In this document: in pieces, positions 20,767 through 32,429 of the stretch
Numbering within the stretch: position 1 is the stretch's first letter
Layout of the letters: every line of letters begins with the position of its first letter
Origin: Nephrocerus scutellatus
Lineage: Eukaryota > Arthropoda > Insecta > Diptera > Pipunculidae
DNA: 64,000 nucleotides
Direction of reading: 5' to 3'
Assembly (NCBI GenBank): GCA_947095585.1
Contig: OX352763.1
Span: 115,485,908 to 115,549,907 of the forward strand
Notes under the pieces: model-generated
Told to the model about the DNA's origin: nothing
Seen by the model: only the letters and a program-made list of their open reading frames with translations
Databases searched by the model: none
Translations under genes and position numbers: made by a program

Positions 20767-22592
20767 TTGGGGATCTGCATTGCGATTGATCGGGAAACGA
20801 CTGACTGCTCAAAACTTGGTTTGGGACAGTAGCGCAACAATCAAGTTCGTGATGTAGTGCTTGCTCTACCTCCTAGTGGTGGTCCCCGGTCTAGCGTTTC
20901 TAGTCTAGGTAACGTTGGAAAGGCCTAGATGGTGCCATACTCGTTTCAGATCAGATGAGGATCAGCTCAAACGATGGAAGGAGCATTTTTCTACGGTCCT
21001 TAACCGTGTATTCACCAACGATATGTACCCAAATCCAACGGAGCTGCCGGAAATAACAATTTCCCGAATTCGTACTTCAACTCCCAGTAAAGATGAGATC
21101 GCTACCGCGAGCAACGCACTAACGAACAACAAGTCGGTAGGACTAGATGGTATACCCGGATGCTTCTGCGCGCCGCTCCAACGACATCAGCAGAGCCTTT
21201 ATATCCTCTTGCAGAGAGAGCTTGGGATGCAGAAAGTTTCCCCGACGAGTGGAAGAAGGAAATGATTGTCAAGATCTTATGGAGTGTGAAAACTGGAGAG
21301 GCATTTGCGTTCTTCCTGCAGTTGAAAAGGTAATAGCCAAAGTTGTACTTGAGCGAATTAAGAAACATCTTGAAGATACACTCGATGCCAAACAAACAGG
21401 TTTCCACACTCGATTCTCCTGTGTCGACCACATCAACACCCTACGGATCATTATTAAACAGTGCGTTGAATTCAGGTTACCACTACACCTGCTGTTTATC
21501 GATTTTGAGAAGGCGTTTGACAGTGTCAACAGACAGTTTATCTGGTTCGCCTTGCGCAGGAGAGGTATACCCGATAAACTAATAGCTATTATTAAAGCAA
21601 CATATGATGGCTCTAAATGTCACGTGCTGCACAGAGGAAAGCTGTCAGAGGAATTCGATATCCTAAGTGGGGTACGACAAGGTTGCATTCTATCGCCGAT
21701 ACTTTTTTGTTGGTGATTAGCGATGTACTTCGCGCAGCTTTATCTACTCGAGACGGAGGAATTCGTTGGACACTTACATCTCAACTCAAACATCTGGACT
21801 ACGCTGACGACGTTTGTTTACTCTCACACAGAATTATGGAGCTGCACCAAATGACTACAAATGTGGAGAGGGAGGCAAATGTTGTGGGTTTAAAGAATAA
21901 CACTGCCAAAACCAAAATCACCAACCTCGGCACTACCTCAGTAACTCATGTTAACATTGCTGGACAGCCGGTAGAAAGAGTAGAGAGTTTCCAATATCTT
22001 GGGAGTATTGTCTTGACCGAACAGAACATTGTCAACCGAATCGGCAAAGCAAAATCGGTGTTTGAAATGATGTCCATGATATGGCGAAGCAATGCGATCA
22101 GCTGAAAAGCCAAGCTACGACTGTTCCGTTAAGTTGTTGGATCTGTGCTGTTGTATGGGTGCAGCATTTGGAAGGTGACCGCTAGTATCACAAAAAGATT
22201 ACAAACGTTCGTAAATAGGTGCCTACGGAACATCTTAAGGGTTTTCTGGCTTAACCGTATCTCTAACGAACATCTTTACCAGAGAACGGGTAAGGAACAA
22301 ATAGGCACAACCATACAACGACGGAAGTGGCAGTGGATTGGTTATACACTCCGAAAAGGCGACAGTTCCATAGCAAATTACGCAATGCAATGGAATCTGT
22401 TATCTCAGGATGGTAGAAGAACGGGTCGTCCGGGAAATACATGGCGCAGAACAGTTGATGAGGATTCACGGCAATTGCGGAATAGTTGGAGAGAGATGAA
22501 GCTCATTGCCAGAAACCACACGCGATGGCGCCTAGGCGTAGTAGAGGCCCTAGGACCCAAAAGGGGATATAGGACATAAGTAATTAAAGTAC
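20767..22592 (+). mobile_element. RTE-1 LINE, internally deleted copy with 11-bp target duplication
   Basis: A non-LTR retrotransposon of RTE type. The 5' leader (20,767-20,912) matches the leader of the minus copy (26,570-26,745). It then jumps straight to the region between endonuclease and RT (GGCCTAGATGGTGCC), so the endonuclease is missing. RT follows in broken frames: ENWRGICVLPAVEKVIAKVV, FIDFEKAFDSVNRQFIW, SGVRQGCILSPILF, LDYADDVCLLSH, FQYLGSIV. The C-terminal part has KWQWIGYTLRK and GRRTGRPGNTWRR. It ends GGGGATATAGGACATAAG. TAACATCATCT is present on both sides (20,756-20,766 and 22,593-22,603). Confidence 0.85.
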
Positions 22593-22603
22593 GTAACATC
22601 ATC

Positions 22604-22742
22604 TCAAGACGCCCTTAAAACTACCCCAAAAGCCAGTCAACATCCCACTCAAAACCCTCTTTTAACCCCATTCAGACCCTCTCTAGGCCCACCTGAAGGA
22701 CCCATCATGACTCACCTCAAGACCCACCTGAAGACCACCAAC
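22604..22742. repeat. CCTCAAGA-type satellite, right block
   Basis: Continues the 20,020-20,755 repeat beyond the LINE (CTCAAGACGCCCTTAAAACTA and CACCTGAAGACCACC units), confirming that the LINE split a pre-existing array. Confidence 0.8.
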
Positions 22743-24245
22743 AGTCAGGTGGAAAAGTCATACCCCAAAAAATGCGTACGAGACTTACACACAGATGTGT
22801 AATGAAAAAAGCATGACAGAATGACATATAAACCGACAGGAAGACAGAAAGACACACAGCCAGAGGCAAGGTTATATAAATGCATTTAAAAATACGTTTG
22901 TTCTCATTTATCTATTCATGGCCATTAATGAGTTAAGTAAGCAAAGAAGCAGTTATTATACTATGTTCCATATAAATAATAGAAAAACTTCAAAATATTT
23001 TTTATTTCACTTAAAATATAATAACAGCAATCCCACCTAACTATAGCCCTGACTTTCAAAACTGTAAAGCGAACAAAGTTTAATGGAGATTTCTATTTGT
23101 TATGGTGGGTGGGAAAGGAAAGTTTTTTATTAAACTGAGAGAACTTTTTCCGTTTGGTACAAAACCACTCAAACCAATAATTGGAAAATCATAAGCTCGG
23201 TACACATAAGCACTTGCGTTAGGGAAGAGGGTAAAAGACAATTTTCTATTAGAAATTTGATGAACGAGTTAACATTAAAGTGATTTGTTCTACTTTGGTC
23301 CGGATACTGTATACTATACACTACTAATGTTACGTCAAATCGACGGAAAGTTTGGTCTGTCAGTTTGCCTCTTGCTGGTGTATACTTGGGATTTTATTCA
23401 GGTAATTGCTTTTGCCATCATTGATGCCAAATTGCATTAGATCTGTGCGAAATGTTGACTGCTGGCTAGTTTTTTGTGAAAGCCCAGGACCGGACCCCGG
23501 TTTAAAAGCCAATTTCGATTATGGTGACTTGCAATTAAATGAAATTATAAAATAGTATACAACAATCCACCAATTTATCGTTATCGACTTTAGAAATCAT
23601 TTTCCATCACCTGACAAAGTAAGGAAACAAAAGGCTGACCCAAAAATGGAAACGATGAGAAAGAAATTAAAATTTGCAAAGATAAAACAAACGGTTTCGA
23701 TATATTTTCTGTAATTTGCTCATTTATAAGCTTTCCGTACATCAAAAGGGAATTTAAGTGGATAAATTGGGCAGGTCAGTTGAGAAAGTCTTCTGTTGAG
23801 CCACCAAATGCGGAGCTACAAATGGGAGGTGATTGCTAGTTTGCTGTGTTATTTAACCTACACGTGAAAAAGATTATGAAATATTAATGACTATCGAATA
23901 CAATGATTATGATAACTCAAAGAGAGTTCAAAAAATATGTGCAATTCATTGCTTACTAACTTTTACCAGGCGCTTCACTACCCGCACACATGAACCTATT
24001 CCTTGCTCTTACCATCGTAGTAGTTGATATAAACATTTTATATTTTCTATAGCCTATAATCAAGAAATACAACAGAATTTCTTCACGCTATAAGCAGTAA
24101 AATCAAATATCTAATAACCAAACAAAAAACGCAAATCCATCGTTCCAATCGTGAGTTATGGTTGCAAGTTCATACAAAAATCGCACAGTTTCAGTTTTCC
24201 TTTTTGCCGGTAAACTTTTCCAGTTTTTCTTTCCGTAAAAACCTT
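22743..24245. other. no recognised gene
   Basis: AT-rich DNA. A short GACAG-rich tract lies near 22,830-22,860. No frame shows a known domain. Confidence 0.5.
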
Positions 24246-24249
24246 GGAT

Positions 24250-26745
24250 AAGGTTAAGGATATTGGAAATTCTCTACTCTCTCTACCGGTTGTCCAGCAA
24301 TGTAAACATGAGTGACTGGGTTAGTGCCAAGGTTGATGCTTTTGGTTTTGGCAGCAATAATCTTCAAACCGCAACATTTGCCTCCCTTTCCACATTTGTT
24401 ATCATTTGGTGCAGCTCCATAATTCTGTGTGAGGGTAAACAAACGTCGTCCAGATGTTTGAGTTGAGATGTAACGTTCCCAACGAATTCCTCCGTTTCCA
24501 GTAGATAAAGCTGCGTGAAGTACATCGCTAATCACCAACAAAAAAAGTATCGGCGATAGAATGCAACCTTGTCGTACCCCACTTAGGATCTCGAATTCCT
24601 CTAACAGCTTTCCTCTATGCAGCACATGACATTTAGAGCCATCATAGGTTGCTTTAATAATAGCTATTAGTTTATCGGGTATACCTCTCCTGCGCAAGGG
24701 GAGCCAGATATACTGTCTGTTGGCACTGTCAAACGCCTTTTCAAAACCGATGAACAGCAGCTGTAGTGGTAACCGGAATTCAAAGCACTGTTCAATAACG
24801 ATGCGCAGGGTGTTGATGTGGTCGACACATGAGAATCGAGTGCGGAAACCAGCTTGTTCGGCATCGAGTGTATCTTCCAGATGTTCCTCAATTAGCTCAA
24901 GTACTACTTTGGCTATTACCTCTGCAACTGCAGGAAGAACGCAAATGCCTCTCTAGTTCTCGCACTCCATATGGAGTATTGACAATCATTCACTTCTTCC
25001 ACTCGTCGGGGAAACTTGCTGCCTCCCAAGCTCTCTCTACAAAGCTCTGCTGATATCATTGGAGTGGCGCGCAGAAGCTCTGCTGAGTTCTTTAGTGCGT
25101 TGATCGCGGTAGCGATCTCATCTTTACTGGAAGTTGAGGTGCGAATACGGGAAATTGTTACTTCCGGCAACTCTCTTGGATTTGGGTTCATATCGTTGGT
25201 GAATACACGGTTAAGGACAGTAGAACAATGTTCCTTCCATAGCTTGAACTGATCCTGATCTGAAACAAGTACGGCACCATCTAGGCCTTTCACCGGATGT
25301 TTGCTAGAGCGTTGACCACCTATCAGCTCTTTGGTGATTCTGTAAACGGTTTTGCTAACGCACCTGCTCGCTGCTTCCTCTGTATCTGAAGCCAGGTTTC
25401 AAATATAACGTTTGTCACGTTTTACACTACGCTGCTCTTTTCTCATATTCCTTCGATACAGGGACTCTAGCTCTTCTTCAATCCACCTCCAGGTATCTTC
25501 GGTAAGCCACGTGCTGTGCCTTTCCAACAATACTTTCCGCTCCATATGTGAAAACATTTTTCACAGCCTTCCAATCTTCTTGGATGGTTATCGGCAGTAA
25601 GCTGCTGATTGATTCCACTCCTTGCGATTAATGATCCCTTAATTGTTGGCGTATTGAGGGAATCTTTAAACGGTCAATGTTATACATAGGCTTTCTGATG
25701 ATATTGCGGATTCTTTGAACTGATGCAGTACGTAACTGGACAGTAGCTACCATAAAGTGATGATCCCGTACCATACCTTTGTCAGCTCCTCGCTTGTTCC
25801 GGACGTCTAAGAGACAACTCCTAAGACGTCGGCGGATCGTCACATAGTCGATTTGATTGGAAGATGATTGCCCGTCAGTTGTCATGGTGCCTTCGATGAC
25901 AAGGTGGTTGGTGTTGCAGAAATCAACAAATCTTTCACCATAGTCATTTCGTTCGCCGAGGCCCTGCTTCCCAATCACATGTCTGAGTCCTTCATTGTCG
26001 TTGCCCATCTTGCCATCCAAGTCCCCCATCACCATCACGATATCTCCGTTCGGCATTGCATTGAATACAGCGCTTAGGTGAATGTAGAAGTTGTCCTTTT
26101 CATCCTCAGTCGAGGGATTCGTTGGGGCGTAGCACTGTATGATCGTGACGCGTCGTTCTCTGGCCGATAAGATTCTATCACCATGCGGGTGCCAGGATAT
26201 TTGTCCTCTGCATGCTGTTGGCGTTAGCAGCAGACCCACTCCAGATGCAAGGGGACAGCCGAAGGGTTTGCCGGAGTAGAGTAGCACAGTGTTACACGTT
26301 GGGGATTGGTACTCTCCCGCGTCGAACCATCTTACTTCACTAACTCCCAGTATGTCCAAATTATATCGAAGAAACAACGTTCCAGTTGAAGAAAAATGGC
26401 ATTTTTAAGGTCCTTCACTCCCTGAGTCAAGGAGCGTCCTCACATTCCAGAAACCAATCGTAGTCCGGGTACAATAGCCAAAAGTCGTCATTATTCGACC
26501 ATTATCCGAGGCGTTGTGTCGGTTTCAGTAGCGGGCATTTTTCGGTACCGCAGGGTGCTAACTCACGTTACCTAGACTAGAAACGCTAGACCGCTCGCAC
26601 TTAGCCTACATATATAAGGATTTATACACATAGTTGCCCGGGGACCACCACTAACAGGTAAAGCAAGCACTACATCACGAACTTGATTGTTGCGCTACTT
26701 GCTCAAACCAAATTTTTAAGAAGTCAGTAGTTTCCCGATCACCAT
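24250..26745 (-). mobile_element. RTE-1 LINE, long copy with endonuclease and RT
   Basis: Minus strand. The 5' leader is at 26,570-26,745 (shares TAGCGCAACAATCAAGTTCG with the other copy). The apurinic-type endonuclease is open at 25,628-26,377 (LDILGVSEVRW; MVMGDLDGKMGN; NQIDYV; DHHFMVATV). A linker region is at 25,293-25,620. RT is at 24,254-25,290 in several frames, with VTISRIRTSTSSKDEIA, a broken AKVVLE block, RQGCILSPILFLLVISD and VTHVYIAGQPVERVENFQY. Similarity stops at about 24,250, within RT, so the 3' part is missing. That is unusual for LINEs, which normally lose the 5' end; a later deletion is likely. Frameshifts make it inactive. Confidence 0.85.
25628..26377 (-). pseudogene. RTE-1 endonuclease domain (open part)
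   Basis: About 250 residues of an exonuclease-endonuclease-phosphatase fold, as in RTE elements often listed as craniofacial development protein 2-like. Visible catalytic motifs are SEVRW (metal-binding E), MGDLDGKMG (usual form MGDFNAKVG) and a final DHHFMVA (general SDHxLV). In the second motif the usual D-x-N reads DLD, so the Asn is replaced. That change may abolish cleavage. Confidence 0.75.
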
Positions 26746-27905
26746 GATTTTTAGTAATTTCCTAATTCTAGCACAAATCAATACAATGATTATTATTATG
26801 TACGAATATGTACAAGAGATTTATTTTATCACACTGTACGTACTCGTATATAAGAATAATCATTGCATGGTAATTGAATAAATTACCTAACAGATCATTG
26901 CATACAATTAGGCTCAGTCATATTATTTATAAGATCTATTAAAGAAAGATTATAGCAATATGTTCTGGTTCTTTCTTGTACTTCCTAGGTAGTTCGAATA
27001 GAATAGAGTAGAATAGATTGGAACATTCACGTTAATGTAGATTTTGTATAAATACAGCCACTTTATCGCACTAACTTATGTTATTATTTGGAAATCAGTC
27101 TGGTTGACTTGTATAGTTGAAAAGTAAATAAAGCTAACTCATATGTGAGTAATAAGTAATCACCAGTGTAAATTTGTGAACTTTTGCTATTTTTGTATTA
27201 AAGTTGTAGTTTGGAAATTAACGAACTTGTATTGTGCTTTTATTTTCCTATATTTCGTTACTTTTATTATCATTCCATCCATCACTTCATAAATGTATTT
27301 TGGCATAACTTTATATTAGTTAAATAAAAAAGCTAAATAAAATAAAATAAAAATAATAAAGCTTTAAAAACGAGCATACGCACCCACCCACACTCTTGTA
27401 GATGCTCTGCTCTAAAATGCATCCCACCTCTTAATTACGTTTTATTTCAACCTAACGAGCAGCTAATCAGCTAATCAGCAATATATTAGTGCCGCCATCA
27501 ATAATTGGCAAAATCATATTTCAAATTGAATTGTCGATGAAAATTAATTCACCTACAATTATTAAGCAAATTATGCGTATGAGCGAGGGTAGATAATTTG
27601 GTCGATTGGCTATTGTGATTAGAGTTGCGCACCATGGCAACTTGAATGCATAAATTCCATAAAGCCAACAATTATTGCAATTCTATCATAGAAAAGACAC
27701 ACTGTAATCATACGATGATAAGGTCAAGTTTGAAGAAATTAATGAAAATGAACTGAAACACGGATATGGAAGCTTTGCTTGCTATGCAAGGTGGAAAATT
27801 AATAATCAAACGAAACGGTTACGTTGACAGTGACTGTCCTATCTAATTTTTATGTATGAGGTTCTTCTTTATAAAGGTTTTACCTCGGTCTGCTGCCCTT
27901 TCCGT
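26746..27905. other. no recognised gene
   Basis: AT-rich. A GAATAGAATAGAGTAGAATA tract lies near 26,996-27,020 and an AAATAAAATAAAATAAAAAT tract near 27,330-27,355. No supported coding region. Confidence 0.55.
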
Positions 27906-27906
27906 T

Positions 27907-28850
27907 TTTTTTTTTTTATAAAACAACCCTAGCCCAAGAGGCTGATACTGCGACCTAAAAAGATCTATTGTATAATAGGGTGTAACTTATCTAAGAGACC
28001 TACTACCTCCCTAATGAAGGATAGAATGTCATTAGTGGCAGAGTTTCTCATATCCGCCGACAAACACATTGCCTTATGGAAAATACGTCTTCTTAACCAA
28101 ATCAATGCTGGACAGTGACATAGAATGTGCACGGGAGATTCATCATCCTCCAAGCTGAACCTATGTTCAGTGTCTGAGCCCAGATTAATTCTACTAAGTT
28201 GATATGGTAATGATGGTTAGATCACCAGCTTTTTGATACTATCCTTGTCTAGATGAAGAATTTCCTTATAGTAAAATGGTCTGATTAATCGTTTGGATTG
28301 TCTAAGGGGCATTATCCAAATTGACTGTCTAAGGGGTATTATTCCAATGGGGTAGACGAAGTTTATTTTCCCACTTACTAATCACTGCTGTGGTGGCAAC
28401 CCAGTTGACTATACAATAAGGTTCCAAACCTAAGAACGCAGATTCCAATCCATCCCTGGCTAGTTCATTTTCGTATTCGTTACCTGCAGTACCCTGGTGA
28501 CCAGTGACCCAACCGAGCTTCAACCCGTTATCCCTTGCTAGGGATTGCAGTGCATTGTAGCAGCATTTAACTGATTTTGAGTCCGTTATGTTGGACGGTT
28601 ACGCTTTCAGTGCTGCCTGCCTGTCTAAAAAGATATAAATCGTAGCGCCGATAATACCCTTACTAAGTTTTATCCTAGCGGATACCTCAATGACATGGAG
28701 TTCCACCGTGGTACTCACACCCATTGGTATCGAGACTTTTGTGTTGGGTCAGAAAACAACAGCTCCGATTCCATCTTCGATCCGTCTGTTTACCAGATCA
28801 GACCTTTTCCGTCCGGTGCTTAGACCTTAGCTAACAAATGGAAGAAGTCC
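27907..28850 (-). pseudogene. LOA/Jockey-like LINE 3' fragment (RNase H and C-terminal finger)
   Basis: On the minus strand an RNase H domain is readable at about 28,330-28,780: a DGIGAVVF-like start, then KLGWVTGHQGTAGNEYENELA, the family form being WVPGHxGIxGNExADELA. It is followed by ESPVHILCHCPALIWLRRR at about 28,090-28,150, the H-x-L-C-x-C-P-A-L motif that closes many Jockey/LOA-type ORF2 proteins. A run of A on the minus strand (T run at 27,907-27,918) marks the poly-A tail. The RT is absent, so this is a 5'-truncated, decayed copy. Confidence 0.75.
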
Positions 28851-29689
28851 ATTGTGCTTAGTAAACATTCGAGTCTTTGTTCTTGGTCAGGCAGTAAACT
28901 TTATAAAATTATTGAAAAAATGTGTTTTGGTCTGCAATGGAACATGTTTTATTACACAGATTCATGTATATATTCATACCAACATGTCAACATTCTCTTA
29001 ATATACATCCTCTCTAATAGACAATGTGTCCGGATTTAACTCCGAAAACATAGAATTATTCGCAACATTGCTTATTAAAATAGAACAGCAGGCTTACGAA
29101 TAAACAGTTTATATACATTGTTGATTAAATCTTTACTTTTGGTTGGAATGAGTATACACATTTTGGATAGTGGATTTGAATGTTTGTTATGAAGTTATAG
29201 GGATAGTTCACAAAATTCAAATGGAAGTCGATACTTGAAACGTTAACTGAGAAATGTCACAAGTTTTACACAAACCAATTTATTAAACCAAATTGTAAAT
29301 AAGTAAACAAGTAAGTTTAAAAAATCAACATTGTGCACGACATCAGCTATGTTGGAAGTGCGAAGTTTAGATTTTTTTTAGAGAGGTCATGATCTTAATT
29401 GTAGAGTCTGGAGTATAAGACGTAGCAATCGTTATTCTATTTGGGACAAAATGATTCAATGAAACATAACGTAAATATTTATTACAAAAAAAGTTGCGTG
29501 TGTACAGAGTACATGTGTCAGAAGTAAAACTTCTATAAAGTAAGCTTTAAATCTTAACAATATGTAGGTATGTAGGAGTGGTACGATCACTAGAAGCAAA
29601 ATTTACATTAAAATCACCACCCAAAGTAAGTGGTATTTTATGATATTCTGAAGCTGCAAGCAACTTGTGATGTAAAAACAGAACATCTC
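28851..29689. other. no recognised gene
   Basis: AT-rich single-copy-looking DNA; the frame at 28,854-29,039 has no known domain. Confidence 0.5.
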
Positions 29690-30187
29690 AAAGAGATTCT
29701 AAAAAGACCCCCAAAAGACCATTAAAATACCCCTAAAAGATCATCTAAAAGACCTCAAAAAGACCCCCGAAAGAACTTCAAAACACCATCAAAAGACCCC
29801 AAAAAGATTCCCTAAAAGACCTCAGAAAGACCTTGAATAGACCTCCAAAAGTATCCCAAAAGACCCCAAAAGAACATCAGAAGACCTCAAAAAGATCCCC
29901 CCAAAAGACCTGCAAAAGACCCTTAAACGACTCCAAAAACCCATTAAAAGACCCCAAAAAGATCCCCTAAAAGACCTCCAAACGGCTCTCAAAAGACCCC
30001 AAAAGACCATCACAATACCCACAAGAGATCCCCCAAAAGACCTCCAAAAAACCCTCAAAAGATCATCACAATACCCACAAGAGATCCCCCAAAAGACCCC
30101 CAAAAGACCCCCAAAAGACCCCCAAAAGACCCCCAAAAGACCCTCAAAAGACCCCCAAAAGACCATCACAAGACCCCAAAAAAACCA
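29690..30187. repeat. AAAAGACCCCC 11-bp satellite
   Basis: The clearest part, about 30,075-30,170, repeats AAAAGACCCCC head to tail with an 11-bp period. To the left, units vary (CATCAAAAGACC, CTCAAAAAGACC). The minus-strand frame of 136 codons (W, G, F, L-rich) is a repeat product. It is the same family as the satellites at 20.0-22.7 kb and (other strand) 61.4-62.6 kb. Confidence 0.9.
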
Positions 30188-32079
30188 AGCTGTTGTAATA
30201 TATATTTTCCTGGCAAAACTATCAGAATTCAAAAGAGAATTCTAGCTCATACGTTAATGGTGTTAATGGCTGTTCGCTGAGACCGCAGTAAATCATTTGG
30301 TAGATCACGATATAGCTTGGCCGACCTATGCGTGTGGTAATAGCCCAACAACGAATGTATCATAGTTCTCTCTTTTTCGCTCTCTGGCCAAGTACCTTTT
30401 TGTGATCTTCATATTCGAAATCGTTTCGCATTATCACGTCATAAAACGCTGCAACCTTAAAATTTTACTCCCATCGCGCGTAAAGAAGTTTTACTTCAAA
30501 ACTAAATGCTTTCTGTTAAAGATTACAATACAATACATAGATTGTATTCGAACTCAGCATAAAGTGTGTTCCTTTTACCAAAAATCGGGAAGTTAAATAA
30601 ATAAAGAATCTGATATTAATAACTTGATAACTTTATTAAATACTCAAAATAAATATAAAAGATGAAAACTGAAAAGGCACGTGCGTGTCGTTCTACCCTA
30701 AATAAGCGAGTGGGAAGTGAGTGGGTGTTGCACTGACATGTACGTTTCGTGTTTACACGCAAGCGTTATATTCTTGCTTGCCACAATACTCCCCCGCTGA
30801 AAATCCCTAGAAAAGCGATCGGATTTTTACTCTTCGTCCGATTCTCGTTGCAGGCGTTATATTCTTGCATGCCACAAGTGCAAGGACACACGCAAATTGG
30901 CTTAATAATCAATACCTGAGGAACAACCAATGACCATTTCACACCAATCCTCTTCACATAAAAAGTATTCTGTCAACAAATTTCAATGGGATATCCGAGC
31001 AATATGACCTCCTAAAAAGCACATCCATTTGCCAGTTTATTTGCTACTGACATTAACAGTACGACTGTAAAACAGGACAAAGGAATGCAATAATTGTCAG
31101 TTGTTGTATTGCATATATTCTGGCTTGGACATTGGCTTTATATGCGGACCACCCCCACCCATCATACAAGGTGCTATAGGAAATGAAACAACAAAACTAT
31201 TTAATGCAATGGCAGGCAGAAATTTGTTGGCAACAGAGTTGCAACCGTGCAATGCAGATGCTCTTTAAGGACATGTACAAGTGGTAGCTGAGGCCCACAT
31301 GAGATGGCTAAATGCATAAAAGCAAATATAGTTTTGTGGCCTAAAGCGTTCAACTGTTATAGTCCATTGCTGCCAAACTTTCGCACAAGTTCGTTCGACC
31401 ATTAACCGTACACATAACGCCCCGAATATGTTTCACCTTAAGACGGTTCTTTGTTCAACAGAGCTCTTCTAACGACCCCACAATAAAAGACAATTACAAA
31501 CGACTAGCAAAGCCTTTAGCTTTACTATGTATAGGTGCATTGCACACTTTAATGTGAAATATGTTTTGCCTTTTTAGTCAATTGGACGAAATTTTTTACT
31601 CAAAATGTTACATCCTTATTGAGAATTAGGTAACTGAGTTCAATTCAGGCATTTGGAAACCAAACTATTTGACTATTCATTCAATTATCTTTACAATGGG
31701 AAGTTGCATTATTATGTCCCTTGTATATCTGTACGTGAGGAACTAATTTTACTGCTGATTGATTGATTTTTAAATTGCAATGTAAGGTAAGGTATTGAAG
31801 TTGATGAGAATCGCACTTATCAGGATGATGCTGATTTACGACCCAGAACTTTTGATACCAATGATGGTTATCGGTCGGTACTCGTGCAGTCATGCATATG
31901 CCTCATATTAAATTGCTTTAATGAATAGTCGAGGACGTAAGCTATGAGTAGAAAAGCTGAAATAACATGTAGTGTATATGCATAGGGCGTATCTATTCTG
32001 ACTGTTAGAAGTGAGATCCACGTAGTGACCGTCAGTAATTTTCCCCTAAAAAGGAAATTGTGACTGATCGGGTTCTTTT
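30188..32079. other. no recognised gene; possible LTR scrap near 30.6-30.8 kb
   Basis: Nothing coding is supported. At 30,765-30,800 GCGTTATATTCTTGCTTGCC is followed by ACAATACTCCCCCGC, and GCGTTATATTCTTGCATGCC occurs again at 30,855. On the minus strand this resembles a purine tract next to an LTR start (TGTGGCAAGCAAGAATATAA), but no partner LTR is present. Confidence 0.4.
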
Positions 32080-32240
32080 TTTCCTTCCTTTACTCCGCGG
32101 GGAGCATAGGGCTTCTACAAAACGCCCGCCAACGAACTCGATTTATCGCCTGAGGTTTCAAGAGACGCCTCTCTATCTTGCTTGCTTCCTTCTATCGTCA
32201 TTTTCCATGTCTTGCTAGGACGCCCAAGTAGGCAGCTTCC
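32080..32240 (-). pseudogene. RTE-1-like 3' fragment
   Basis: Plus-strand text TCCGCGGGGAGCATAGGG...AACGCCCGCCAACGAACTCG, then TCTTGCTAGGACGCCCAAG, matches the 3' end of the minus-strand RTE-1 at 36.85-36.98 kb (CCTCGAGGGGCATAGGGCGT). Short and decayed. Confidence 0.5.
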
Positions 32241-32429
32241 TTGTGGATTGCTGACAAGGAATCTTCACTTCAATGTACTGTAAGTTTTCTCGTAAGAACA
32301 TCCACAAAATAGACAGATAGATAGAATTCTATTATTTTCTTCATATTTATTTATTCTATAATGTGTTAAGGGCGGTCATCCATCAGCAGAGTAGAGAGAA
32401 TAACACAGAATGCTTCAGAAATGCATGTA

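Noticed and set aside
29822..30232. 136-codon minus ORF rich in W, G, F and L
   Set aside because: Direct translation of the AAAAGACCCCC satellite; the pattern follows the DNA period.
30600..30870. Possible Copia-like LTR edge next to a C-rich tract
   Set aside because: Only one edge resembles an LTR; no second LTR, primer site or pol is nearby. Kept only as a remark.
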